This document shows positions 23,960 through 30,866 of a stretch of 35,846 nt of DNA, one piece after another. The notes under the pieces were generated by a model. It saw nothing but the letters and a program-made list of their open reading frames with translations, was not told the origin of the DNA and made no database searches. A program made the translations under genes and the position numbers. Source of the DNA: a virus; IMG/VR virus record IMGVR_UViG_3300034062_002743, positions 1 through 35,846 of that record. One strand, written 5' to 3'. Positions within the stretch are counted from its first letter, which is position 1. Every line of letters starts with the position of its first letter.

Positions 23960-25024
23960 ATGTTCACCAACCAGGCCGGCGTCGAACTTATAAAAGAGTT
24001 CGAAGGGCTGCGGCTGCGCGCGTATCGGTGCCCCGCAGGCGTTCCAACCATTGGCTACGGTACCACTGTGTATCCCACGGGCTACAAGGTGCAGATGGGC
24101 GAGCAGATCACCGCAGAGCAGGCCGAGGAATATCTGCGCAGTGATCTACGGGCTTTCGAGCGCGAAGTCGAGCGCATGGTGCGCGTGCCGCTCAACTCCA
24201 ACCAGTTTGCCGCACTTGTAAGTTTTGCTTACAACCTGGGCGCGGAGGCGCTGCGCAAGTCCACCCTGCTGCGCCTGCTGAACGCCCACAACTACGCGGG
24301 TGCTGCCGAGCAGTTTGCACGCTGGACGTATGCCGCTGGCAAGCAACTGCCAGGCTTAGTGCGCAGACGTGCTGCTGAACGCGCACTGTTCCTGCGGGCC
24401 GATGTAGCGCCTAGCGCTACGCCAGAGATTGGCGACTTCCCAACCATGCAGCCGGTGGCTGCGCTCCACGTGGAACAAACTATGGCCCCAATCGTCGCGG
24501 CGCTCATGCCGAGCCTTATCTCTGCCATCCCCGAGATTGCCAAGCTGTTTGGATCTGGGCCGCGAACAGATAAGACGGCGGCCATCGCGCAGAAGGTTGC
24601 CGAGACAGTGATTGCGGCCACCAACACGGCCAACCTGCAGGCCGCTGTTGAAACCGTGCAGGCCGATCCGCAGATGCGCAAGCAGGCGACGGAAGCCGTG
24701 CAGGCCATGTGGTACGAGCTGCAAGAGATTGGCGGGGGCATCAGTGCCGCACGCGAGTTTTCCGCAAGGACTGCGGCAGACGGGGCCAGCTTTATCCGCA
24801 TGCCGGCGTTCTGGATCAGTCTCGCCCTGCTGCCGCTTCTCTACGGCACCGTGTACGCGGTACTGACGGGCGGGGATGGGTTCACCAGTGAACTGCGTGC
24901 AGCCATTGCATCGAGCGTCGTCACAGGCGTCCTGGGCGCTGTGGCGGGCTTCTGGCTTGGTTCCTCGTTCACTACAAGCCGCTCCAGAGGGCTGGGCGCA
25001 ACGCCCATTAGCGATCAGCCATGA
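23960..25024 (+). CDS. Endolysin (GH24 lysozyme) fused to a membrane domain
   Basis: The protein has 354 residues. Residues 1-145 are a T4-type lysozyme: Glu15 in FEGLRL, Cys24 in place of the T4 Asp, and Thr30 in PTIGYG, giving the E-C-T variant spaced as in T4 (9 and 6 residues). Residues about 170-270 form a helical domain containing ALMPSLISAIPEIAKLFG, QADPQMRKQATEAVQAMWYE and similar. Two membrane segments follow (about 284-302 and 315-334) and a short polar tail. In other phages, as far as I recall, the C-terminal part occurs as a separate membrane protein near the lysis genes, so this looks like a fusion that tethers the enzyme. No signal peptide is present. Confidence 0.88.
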   Translation: MFTNQAGVELIKEFEGLRLRAYRCPAGVPTIGYGTTVYPTGYKVQMGEQITAEQAEEYLRSDLRAFEREVERMVRVPLNSNQFAALVSFAYNLGAEALRKSTLLRLLNAHNYAGAAEQFARWTYAAGKQLPGLVRRRAAERALFLRADVAPSATPEIGDFPTMQPVAALHVEQTMAPIVAALMPSLISAIPEIAKLFGSGPRTDKTAAIAQKVAETVIAATNTANLQAAVETVQADPQMRKQATEAVQAMWYELQEIGGGISAAREFSARTAADGASFIRMPAFWISLALLPLLYGTVYAVLTGGDGFTSELRAAIASSVVTGVLGAVAGFWLGSSFTTSRSRGLGATPISDQP

Positions 25025-25227
25025 AAGCCGCTTTTGCGTTTGTGGCCGCGATGGTTCCGGCCCAAGCGCAAGGGCCGACGTTCGACATTCAAGTGGCTTG
25101 CGACGGCCCGGTGCCTATCGGCATGCGGATTACCGCGTTGCGAGCTGGCTCCGCTTTGCTGCGGGTTTCTGAGCTTTTGGAGTTCTGTGCGCGTGACTAC
25201 GAGCAAGAAGAAAAAAAGCGGATCTAA
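25021..25227 (+). CDS. Small exported protein candidate
   Basis: The ATG overlaps the endolysin stop (ATGA). The 68-residue product starts with a short hydrophobic leader (MKAAFAFVAAMVPAQAQG), plausibly cleaved after AQA, and then two cysteines in a small domain. There is no lipobox, so it is not a classical o-spanin, yet its place after the endolysin is where spanins lie. No other spanin was found. Function is unknown. Confidence 0.5.
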   Translation: MKAAFAFVAAMVPAQAQGPTFDIQVACDGPVPIGMRITALRAGSALLRVSELLEFCARDYEQEEKKRI

Positions 25228-25492
25228 GCCTGCGGTGATGGTGCGGGTGAAGTGGACGGACGCAGCAATGTCGACATCCCCGCACTGGCAAGAAGGCCAG
25301 CAACCCCGGCCACCAAAGCGCAAAGCCATGCACATCTGCCTCACTGTGGGCTGGCTTGTGCACCTGGATGAGAACTGGTGCCAGGTGGTAGCCACGCTCA
25401 CCGACGGCGGCCACGCGCATGTGACCGAGATTCCCACCGGGATGATTGAGACGATTGAAGTGCTAGAGCCTGCGGGCGAGATAGGTGCCTGA
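25193..25492 (+). CDS. Hypothetical phage protein
   Basis: GTG 25193, with GGAG 11 bases upstream, is preferred over the longer frame from 25034, whose first 50 residues look like shadow sequence. The product is 99 residues: a lysine-rich start (TTSKKKKSG), then VMVRVKWTDA, CLTVGWLVHLDENW and a mostly beta C-terminus with a conserved-looking GHAHVTEIPTGMI. It overlaps the previous gene by 35 bp and the next by one base (TGATG). No family is recognised. Confidence 0.6.
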   Translation: MTTSKKKKSGSKPAVMVRVKWTDAAMSTSPHWQEGQQPRPPKRKAMHICLTVGWLVHLDENWCQVVATLTDGGHAHVTEIPTGMIETIEVLEPAGEIGA

Positions 25493-26448
25493 TGGCTGTG
25501 CGCAAGTTCACGGATGAGCAGTTGCTGGAGGCTTTACGCGAAACCAAAAGCCCAGCAAAACTAGCGGCAAAGTTTGGTATGTCCACGCGCGCAATGGTGA
25601 CGCGCATGCGTGCTGTAGGCGTTGCTCCGGCCAAGTCGGCCATGGATGCACAGGGCGTGCCAACCAAGGCAATGGTGGAGCGCAGCATCGGGCGCATCAG
25701 CACAACGATCACAGACGGTCGCGCGGTGGTGTTCTCGGACGCCCACTTTCAGCCAGACTGTATCTCAACTGCGAATCGCGCCCTGCTGAAGTTGCTGCCC
25801 GAGTTGCGCCCCGCGCTTGTTGTGTGCAACGGCGACGCGCTGGACGGTGCAAGCATCAGCCGGCACCCGGCGATTTTTGGCGAAAAGCCGCACACACCTG
25901 CCGCAGAACTGCGCGCATGCCAGGAGCGGTTGACGGAGATTGCTGAGTTATCAAAAGGTGCGCTGCGCATCTGGACGCTGGGCAACCACGACATCCGGCT
26001 GCATACCTACCTGGCCACTCAAGCCCCGCAGCTTGCAGACATGCCAGGGCTGGACTTGCGCACGCTGTTCCCAGAGTGGCAATTTTGCTGGTCGCTACGG
26101 GTCAACGACGACACGGTGATCAAGCACCGCTACAGGGGCGGCATGTACGCGCCTGCCAACAACGTGCGCGGCTCAATGGGTATGTCGTTCGTTACCGGCC
26201 ACCTGCACAGCCTGAAAGTTATGCCTATCTCGGCATACGCCGACAGGCGCACCGCATACGGCGTGGACACCGGGATGCTGGCTGAGCCGGATTGGCCGGC
26301 GTTCATGTACCGGGAGGATTCGCCAGCGGATTGGCGCTCGGGGTTTGTGGTGATGACCTGGCGCGGTGGCCGCCTGCTGTGGCCCGAGGTGGTCAACGTG
26401 GTGAGCGAGGGTGTGGTTGAGTTTCGTGGCGAGCTGATGGAGGTTTAG
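25492..26448 (+). CDS. Calcineurin-like metallophosphoesterase with N-terminal HTH
   Basis: The protein has 318 residues. Residues 5-42 look like a helix-turn-helix of the DEQLLEALRETKSPAKLAAK type with STRAMVTRMR as recognition helix. Residues 78-245 contain the full two-metal set: SDAH (Asp83, His85), NGDALD (Asp115), GNHD (164-167), a KH pair at 211-212, and GHLH (236-239). It should hydrolyse a phosphoester, possibly in nucleic acid or a nucleotide signal. The HTH suggests DNA binding or a DNA substrate. It stands after lysis genes, so it is late or accessory. Similar proteins occur in phages without an established substrate that I know of. Confidence 0.88.
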   Translation: MAVRKFTDEQLLEALRETKSPAKLAAKFGMSTRAMVTRMRAVGVAPAKSAMDAQGVPTKAMVERSIGRISTTITDGRAVVFSDAHFQPDCISTANRALLKLLPELRPALVVCNGDALDGASISRHPAIFGEKPHTPAAELRACQERLTEIAELSKGALRIWTLGNHDIRLHTYLATQAPQLADMPGLDLRTLFPEWQFCWSLRVNDDTVIKHRYRGGMYAPANNVRGSMGMSFVTGHLHSLKVMPISAYADRRTAYGVDTGMLAEPDWPAFMYREDSPADWRSGFVVMTWRGGRLLWPEVVNVVSEGVVEFRGELMEV

Positions 26449-27717
26449 ATGGCAGATAGGCGTGGCGTTGGGCTGTTGGATGCGTACAGGCAATACGTGG
26501 GCGACCCGTTTGCATCAATGGTCGGTGGCGCTGCGCGTGGCTACCTTGGGTTGGATAAGCCAACCTATGCCAACGAGGAGGCGTATCGGACTGCGCAGGC
26601 CATTGGCAACATGCCCGGCTTCGGCGCGCCCGCTGGAATCTTCAAGGCTGCGGCCAATGCGCCGGATGCTTTAGTGGCTATTGGCGGGCTGCTGGGCAAA
26701 GCTGCCGTGCCAAAAATGAGCGCTCAAGAGGCGCGAGCAGCTGGATATTGGCATCCCATTGGCTTGGGTAAGAAATTAGAGAAGCCATATCAAGATATAT
26801 CGTTTGCTACCGAAACAATTAAAAACCTGCCGGCCAGGAAAAACATTTCGCTTGAAGACCTACAGGGGCAATACATTGTGCCCGCAGTTGGTGACAGAAC
26901 CGCAGCCGGGAAGTTGCTGACTGAGGTTGAGGGCGTCAAGTTTAACAACCCAGTAGAGCTAGAGGGCGGGCCGGATTTTATGCTGACGCATGGGGCCAAG
27001 GGTGGGCCTGATTCAACAATATGGGCCAGCGGGCAATCTATTGTGAGCGCACTTAGGAACCGAGCAGTTCAAGCGGAATCTATGGGTGGCAACGCAAACT
27101 TGATGTATGTGCCAATGGGGTACAACTCGCTCAATTTCAGCACTATGCCTACTGACGCTGCGCTTGAAATGATTAAAAGCGGGAAGATTACAAAAAAAGC
27201 CAAAAAAGAGTTTGATAACTCAGTGCGTGCGTTTCGCCCTGAATTTGCTGGGATTGACTCTCCGCAGGCAATTGAACAATTACGCGCTAACGGAGAGCTT
27301 CGACATGCGTTTTTGGATCGCATGCAACTTGATCAATTCAGAAATGCAGGCTTTCCTGATATCACTGCAATCAGAAAGTCAATTATGGAGCCTGCTCTTG
27401 AAAATGTTCCGCTCTATCACGGTGGCTACTCCGTTGGCAAAATTGATACATCTTTCCCAATTAACAAGTTGCCAAAGTTGCCGCACAAGACTTATCCCGC
27501 GCAATTGCATGGCACTGTGATTGGCGGGATGGATATCCCGGTACCGCACACAATGTTGTGGCAAGACTTTTTTAACGAACGGCGAGCCAGAGGAATGCCC
27601 GTGGAGGGCGACCGCATGGCGTTTGAAAGATCCAAGCCACTGCAATTAGTAAATCAAGGGCTTCTAGACCGAGTCATGCCATACGTCGAAGCGGCTAGGC
27701 GTTCGGGTCGACCTTAA
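26449..27717 (+). CDS. Mosaic accessory protein resembling phage polyvalent-protein domains
   Basis: The product is 422 residues from an ATG directly after the previous stop, with GGAGG 6 bases upstream. Residues 1-95 (YRQYVGDPFASMVGGAARGY and an Ala/Gly-rich stretch) have backbone GC and read like a generic N-terminal module. From about residue 100 the DNA becomes AT-richer. The protein there contains YIVPAVGDRTAAGKLLTEV, ELEGGPDFMLTH and IWASGQSIVSALRNRA, which I recall from large polyvalent phage proteins injected into hosts. The last 100 residues (LYHGGYSVGKIDTSFP, HTMLWQDFFNERRARG) form a further segment. No catalytic motif is certain. An injected or effector-like role is inference. Confidence 0.6.
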   Translation: MADRRGVGLLDAYRQYVGDPFASMVGGAARGYLGLDKPTYANEEAYRTAQAIGNMPGFGAPAGIFKAAANAPDALVAIGGLLGKAAVPKMSAQEARAAGYWHPIGLGKKLEKPYQDISFATETIKNLPARKNISLEDLQGQYIVPAVGDRTAAGKLLTEVEGVKFNNPVELEGGPDFMLTHGAKGGPDSTIWASGQSIVSALRNRAVQAESMGGNANLMYVPMGYNSLNFSTMPTDAALEMIKSGKITKKAKKEFDNSVRAFRPEFAGIDSPQAIEQLRANGELRHAFLDRMQLDQFRNAGFPDITAIRKSIMEPALENVPLYHGGYSVGKIDTSFPINKLPKLPHKTYPAQLHGTVIGGMDIPVPHTMLWQDFFNERRARGMPVEGDRMAFERSKPLQLVNQGLLDRVMPYVEAARRSGRP

Positions 27718-27868
27718 TTTCAAGGGCTTCTTGGAGCAGCTTGTAGACGACGTACAGACATCGTTCCGTCCGCTCTGTGTAAGGGTGCGGCCCGCCTTCC
27801 GGCTGCTCGGCGTCTACCGCTAGATGAATTGCATCAACGATTGAATGGTATCTAGCAACTTTGTCCAT
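27695..27868 (-). CDS. Small conserved-looking phage protein, minus strand
   Basis: This 57-residue protein begins MDKVARYHSIVDAIHLAVDA and continues with an acidic, helical second half ending IKVDPNA. AGGA lies 7 bases before the ATG. It runs against the late operon and overlaps the last 23 bp of the preceding plus-strand gene. Composition is balanced and helical with no low-complexity sequence, and the ribosome site is good, so I consider it real. No family is recognised. It may belong to the small-gene cluster that extends to 28.9 kb. Confidence 0.65.
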   Translation of the reverse strand: MDKVARYHSIVDAIHLAVDAEQPEGGPHPYTERTERCLYVVYKLLQEALEIKVDPNA

Positions 27869-27927
27869 GATCAATCCTATTTAAGCAGAGGCTGATTAGT
27901 AATGAGTGTTGTCAATATTTGCACCAA

Positions 27928-28071
27928 ATGAGCGCCGCCCTGATCGCCGCTGTCGGCGTCGTCTACGCCGTTATCGCCACCGACCTGTACCGCTCCGGCC
28001 AGACCGGCCTAGCACTGGCGTTTGCCGGGTACGCGCTGGCCAATGTTGGGCTGTGGATGGAGGCGCGCTAA
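27928..28071 (+). CDS. Small two-pass membrane protein
   Basis: The product is 47 residues and begins MSAALIAAVGVVYAVIATDL. Two hydrophobic segments (about 3-20 and 26-43) are separated by YRSGQTG and followed by MEAR. This pattern recurs, as I remember it, as a tiny phage gene in Burkholderiales. It is divergent from the small minus-strand gene at 27868, with 59 bp between them. A nine-codon ORF (ATG 27902) overlaps its start and may be a leader. Its role is unknown; a lysis or superinfection function is conceivable. Confidence 0.65.
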   Translation: MSAALIAAVGVVYAVIATDLYRSGQTGLALAFAGYALANVGLWMEAR

Positions 28072-28089
28072 AACGGCGCAGGCGGCATA

Positions 28090-28305
28090 TCACTCGGGTA
28101 GCGCTTCTGCCGCTTCTGCTTCACCGGCTTGCGCATCCGGCCGAACGGCCAATTCGGATTGTCTTTGAACATTGGCGGCAAACTCCTTGATGGCTGGATG
28201 ATGCTCTGGATAGGCCCAGACTTCCAAGGGGCGCAGACCCTGCTCGCGCAGCCGCGCACGGTGGGCGGCTACGCGGCTGGCTGATGGGCGGGTGTCTTTC
28301 TTCAT
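28090..28305 (-). CDS. DUF3018 / MazE-like antitoxin-type protein
   Basis: The protein has 71 residues. The segment SRVAAHRARLREQGLRPLEV (10-29) followed by W and HPAIKEFAANVQRQ matches the pattern S-R-V-x2-H-R-x2-L-R-x2-G-L-R-P-V-x-I-W of DUF3018, described as antitoxin MazE-like. The ATG overlaps the stop of the upstream gene (ATGA). No toxin of the MazF type follows: downstream lies only the convergent membrane-peptide gene. It may be an orphan antitoxin, a DNA-binding regulator, or a guard against a host toxin. Confidence 0.6.
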   Translation of the reverse strand: MKKDTRPSASRVAAHRARLREQGLRPLEVWAYPEHHPAIKEFAANVQRQSELAVRPDAQAGEAEAAEALPE

Positions 28306-28628
28306 TCAGTAGTCTTGGCAATGGCTGCGCGAGCGATGTCCGATATGCTTTTTCTCAAACTTGTGGCCTGTTCTGCAGTCAGTTTTTCGCTTTTGCATTT
28401 CCCTGGGCCGGTTGTGTTGTATTCGGCTAACGCTGCAATTTGAAGCAAAGCAGCAAGTAAATCGGGCGCGGCGGCGATTAGCCTGGAGTCGGCGCTGCAT
28501 TGAATGCCGGTTGCAACTTCGCAGTGAAAGGCAACAATCCGATGCTGCGACTCAAACGCATCGCCGTCGGCGTCGTGGCCGGGATTATAGGTTTGGGTGG
28601 CCCAAGGGGCGGGTGTGTGTGCGTTCAT
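28302..28628 (-). CDS. Phage protein of the HTPAPW...SADSRLIAAAPDLL type
   Basis: The product is 108 residues from ATG 28628; a TTG at 28649 would add seven. It begins NAHTPAPWATQ and contains CSADSRLIAAAPDLLAALLQ, then a helical end with SISDIARAAIAKTTE. This arrangement recurs in many phage early proteins of unknown function: a short beta N-terminus, an SADSRLIAAAP hinge and a helical tail. GGGA lies 9 bases before the ATG. Second gene of the small leftward operon that starts at 28906. Confidence 0.7.
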   Translation of the reverse strand: MNAHTPAPWATQTYNPGHDADGDAFESQHRIVAFHCEVATGIQCSADSRLIAAAPDLLAALLQIAALAEYNTTGPGKCKSEKLTAEQATSLRKSISDIARAAIAKTTE

Positions 28629-28678
28629 GTTCAGATTTCCCAGGTTCAAGTTAGCCCGGCCGGAGCCGGGCGGGTTGG

Positions 28679-28906
28679 TTAGTAATTTGATTCGCGCGCT
28701 GCAGCTTTGGATTCGGCCAGGTAGATGCTGGCTTCCTGTTTGGCGTGGAATTCAATGTGCGCCATGGCGGTCAAATCGGCGTATTTGCTCGACCAATAAT
28801 TCGCGTCAGCCGCCCATTCCTCGAAGTACGAATCGGCCAGACCGCGAATACCGTGCCGCGCAAAAATAATTGCGACTTCTGCGGCGGTGATCTTGAGTTT
28901 TCCCAT
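28679..28906 (-). CDS. Small helical phage protein, first gene of an accessory leftward operon
   Basis: The protein has 75 residues and begins MGKLKITAAEVAIIFARHGI. AGGAGAG sits 7 bases before the ATG, so the longer frame (from 28945) is not used. The protein is helical and alanine-rich, with an aromatic middle (YFEEWAADANYW) and a basic end. It lies about 45 bp downstream of a good promoter (28952-28980) whose spacer is a perfect palindrome. No family is recognised. Confidence 0.65.
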   Translation of the reverse strand: MGKLKITAAEVAIIFARHGIRGLADSYFEEWAADANYWSSKYADLTAMAHIEFHAKQEASIYLAESKAAARESNY

Positions 28907-28951
28907 GTTTCTCTCCTGGTTGGCGCGCTGCGTCGTGCAGCGCATGAGTCA

Positions 28952-28980
28952 ATATTAGATGGTTACTAGTAACCAGTCAA
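28952..28980 (-). promoter_or_regulatory. Leftward promoter with a palindromic operator in its spacer
   Basis: Read on the minus strand: TTGACT (28980-28975), 17-bp spacer, TAATAT (28957-28952). The spacer holds the perfect 14-bp palindrome GGTTACTAGTAACC (28961-28974). GTTAC/GTAAC half-sites also occur in the repressor-Cro region and in the promoter of the leftward early operon, so the phage repressor is the natural candidate to bind here. It drives the gene at 28906 and those after it. Confidence 0.7.
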
Positions 28981-29015
28981 GGGGGGTAGGCAAAAAAGTT
29001 TTCGGGCGCTCAAGC

Positions 29016-29233
29016 CTGTCTAATACTCGCAAAAACGCCTCGGTTTTCACCGAGTTTCGCTACAGCCAAGCTTGCCTCGTTTCTTAGACACCGCGAGCGC
29101 TAGATCGGCTCTGTGTGCGGCCTAGCGGGCGATTTTGTAGCGAATGACCGAGTACCTTACCAAGACGTAGATCGGCTATCCATGCGGGTCTTTAGGCGTC
29201 GTTGTCTAACAAATCCAAAAGCTGTCTAATACT
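29016..29233. other. attP-like region with integrase-arm-type repeats
   Basis: CTGTCTAATACT occurs twice (29016-29027, 29222-29233). TGTCTAA also occurs at 29203-29209, and its inverse TTAGACA at 29084-29090. TAGATCGGCT is repeated (29101-29110, 29168-29177). TTCGCTACA (29056-29064) has its inverse TGTAGCGAA at 29136-29144. A small hairpin CTCGGT-TTTC-ACCGAG lies at 29039-29054. This non-coding stretch lies directly downstream of the integrase gene, where tyrosine-integrase phages keep attP. The crossover core cannot be named without a host attB. Confidence 0.6.
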
Positions 29234-29234
29234 T

Positions 29235-30194
29235 TCAGCGTTTTGCGGTCTTGCTGGGGCCGATGACGACGGGCACAACCTTGTCCCGCAGGTAACGCCT
29301 GGTCACTTTGGCGTCCGCATGGCCAAGCAGTTTTTGCGCATCAATGCCCTGGGCGTCGGCGTCGGTTCCGCTCATCGCTCGCAGATCGTGCAGGTTGGCG
29401 TCCAGCACTCCAGCCTTCTCGCAAGCCACTGTCCACTGCTTGTGAATCATGTGATAGGCCGGCGGCTTTGCGCCCAACAAATAGATGTGCACTACATTCC
29501 GGTGCAGCGCCCTGGCGTCGGCCACCGCATTGCGAAGCTCGGGCGTCCAAGACAGCAGCAGCCTGCTTTTCGTCTTTTGCTGCTGAACAAAAATCCCTTC
29601 CTCGCTGATGTCGTCGCGTCCAATTTTCAGCACATCACCGATGCGCTGCCCGGTCGCGTAACACAAGTCCATCACCACGCGCAGCAACGGCTTAGCTTGC
29701 TCGCGTATAGCGTCAAACTCGGGTTGAGTAATTCGCCTGGTGCGCGCCTCTTGCTTAATCCGTTTGATTGCAATACAGGGGTTTGATTCGACAAGCTGCT
29801 CTTCCAGTCCGTAGTTGAAAATCAACCTTAAGACGGTAATCAGCCTGTTCGCCACCGCCGGCGTGGCTACAAACGCCCTGCGCATTTGCGCTACATCCCG
29901 CGGCGTCACTTGGTGTGGAGCGAAGTCTGCAAAGATGTCTTGCAGCTTGACTGCGCAAAAAGTGTATTGCTTGATCGTTTCCTTGGCCTTGCCGCGCAAA
30001 ATAGTCGGCAGCGCCTCTTGAATCAATGCGGGCATGCCGCCTAGCTTTTGCTGCTGCAGGCGTGCGTACTCTGCAAGCGACTGATCGAGGTCAGTGCCTA
30101 GCCGCAGCCACTTGCCTTTCTTAACGTACCAATACGCCCCGTGTTTCAGGTAGACGCAGGCGGGGAGATGGCGCTGCAGTTTTCTCGGGCGCAT
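29235..30194 (-). CDS. Tyrosine-recombinase integrase
   Basis: The protein has 319 residues. An N-terminal basic arm-binding part with WYVKKGKWLRLG (22-33) is followed by a SAM-like core-binding domain (about 60-150) and the catalytic domain with Arg184 (TGQR), a lysine in KTKS (207-209), His269 and Arg272 (LHDLR), His292 (LLGH) and Tyr301 (RRYL). All essential residues are present. It integrates the phage at a host attB. It is the last gene of the leftward operon, overlapping the DUF4224 gene by 74 bp and ending next to the repeat-rich attP-like stretch. Confidence 0.95.
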   Translation of the reverse strand: MRPRKLQRHLPACVYLKHGAYWYVKKGKWLRLGTDLDQSLAEYARLQQQKLGGMPALIQEALPTILRGKAKETIKQYTFCAVKLQDIFADFAPHQVTPRDVAQMRRAFVATPAVANRLITVLRLIFNYGLEEQLVESNPCIAIKRIKQEARTRRITQPEFDAIREQAKPLLRVVMDLCYATGQRIGDVLKIGRDDISEEGIFVQQQKTKSRLLLSWTPELRNAVADARALHRNVVHIYLLGAKPPAYHMIHKQWTVACEKAGVLDANLHDLRAMSGTDADAQGIDAQKLLGHADAKVTRRYLRDKVVPVVIGPSKTAKR

Positions 30195-30336
30195 GTTCTA
30201 CATCCCTCCTAAAGACGACTATTGATCCGTCTGTGCGCCTGCGAAACGGCACGCCCAGGGCACGCAATTCTCTAGCCTGTGCGCTGTTCATCTTGCGCCC
30301 CGTTAGCGTTTGCAACTCTTCCATGCTCAGAATCAT
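30121..30336 (-). CDS. DUF4224-type protein beside the integrase (excisionase candidate)
   Basis: The product is 71 residues from ATG 30336. It begins MILSMEELQTLTGRKMNSAQ and continues RELRALGVPFRRRTDGSIVV. This fits the DUF4224 pattern (ILS-x-EEL-x-x-LTG...Q...L...G-x-P-F...DG-x-x-V), a small family commonly encoded next to phage integrases. A GGGGAG ribosome site precedes it, and it overlaps the previous stop (ATGA). Position suggests a recombination-directionality role, which remains an inference. It overlaps the integrase start by 74 bp. Confidence 0.75.
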   Translation of the reverse strand: MILSMEELQTLTGRKMNSAQARELRALGVPFRRRTDGSIVVFRRDVEHAPEKTAAPSPRLRLPETRGVLVR

Positions 30337-30527
30337 CGCGCGCTCCCCGGGCGCTTCGGCAAAGGCGACCACGCCACGAAGTTGCTGTCGTCCAGCCAGT
30401 CGCCAATAACTGCGACGCCGCCATCGGTGAGAATGAGCAGCTTCACGCCGCGCGGTGGCCGCTCTTGCTCGGGATCGCGCCAGTACGCTTCTCCAGACTT
30501 GGCTGGCATCAACGTGTTCTCGCTCAC
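30333..30527 (-). CDS. Small phage protein with a G-V-K-L-L-I-L-T beta motif
   Basis: GTG 30527 overlaps the upstream stop (GTGA), with AGGA about 9 bases earlier; a later ATG is at 30509. The product is 64 residues: SENTLMPAKSGEAYWRDP, then RGVKLLILTDGGVAVIGDW, then FVAWSPLPKRP. It is a compact beta-rich protein with several conserved-looking aromatics. I recall similar tiny proteins in Burkholderiales phages, of unknown function. Confidence 0.6.
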   Translation of the reverse strand: MSENTLMPAKSGEAYWRDPEQERPPRGVKLLILTDGGVAVIGDWLDDSNFVAWSPLPKRPGSAR

Positions 30528-30697
30528 CGGGCTTGATCCTGCCCACTTTGGGCATGCCAGCCGCGAAGCTTGGCTATCTCTGCGCACGCGCATGCGTAGT
30601 GCGCTGGCCCCCACGACCAGCAGCCGTCTGCGTGCGTAAGTAATTTAGGCGAATTATTCTGCTCGGATAATTTCTGCGCGTCGTCAGGCTTTTCCAT
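30524..30697 (-). CDS. Small phage protein with clustered Cys and His
   Basis: A 57-residue protein starts at ATG 30697, with 14 bp of overlap with the previous gene. The core is HADGCWSWGPAHYACACAEI (22-41), with three cysteines and two histidines, followed by a basic end. A small metal site is possible. Its stop overlaps the next GTG. The motif H-x-D-G-C-W-x-W-G-P-x-H-Y recurs in small phage proteins, to my recollection, without known function. Confidence 0.65.
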   Translation of the reverse strand: MEKPDDAQKLSEQNNSPKLLTHADGCWSWGPAHYACACAEIAKLRGWHAQSGQDQAR

Positions 30698-30866
30698 CTA
30701 GGTGCCTCACCAATTCCTGCAGGTACAGATTCGCCATCGCAACGTCCTGCCGATGCAGCCAGATCGCCATCGCGCCAAGCAGGAACAGCGCGCGCGGGTT
30801 CTTGCCGCTAAGGGCTGCAAGAACGGCGTCAATGCACAGCTCCTTGTCTTTATTCTTCGTTTTCAC
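30684..30866 (-). CDS. Small helical phage protein
   Basis: GTG 30866 overlaps the upstream stop (GTGA). The product is 60 residues, helical throughout, with LCIDAVLAALSGKNPRALFL followed by LHRQDVAMANLYLQELVRHL. It may form a small helical bundle. The hydrophobic middle (ALFLLGAMAIWL) could also be a short membrane segment. No family is recognised. Overlap on both sides supports it. Confidence 0.6.
   Translation of the reverse strand: MKTKNKDKELCIDAVLAALSGKNPRALFLLGAMAIWLHRQDVAMANLYLQELVRHLDGKA

Noticed and set aside
25034-25192. N-terminal extension of the 99-residue protein
   Set aside because: Cys/Trp/Arg-rich shadow sequence overlapping the small exported protein; the GTG at 25193 has a ribosome site.
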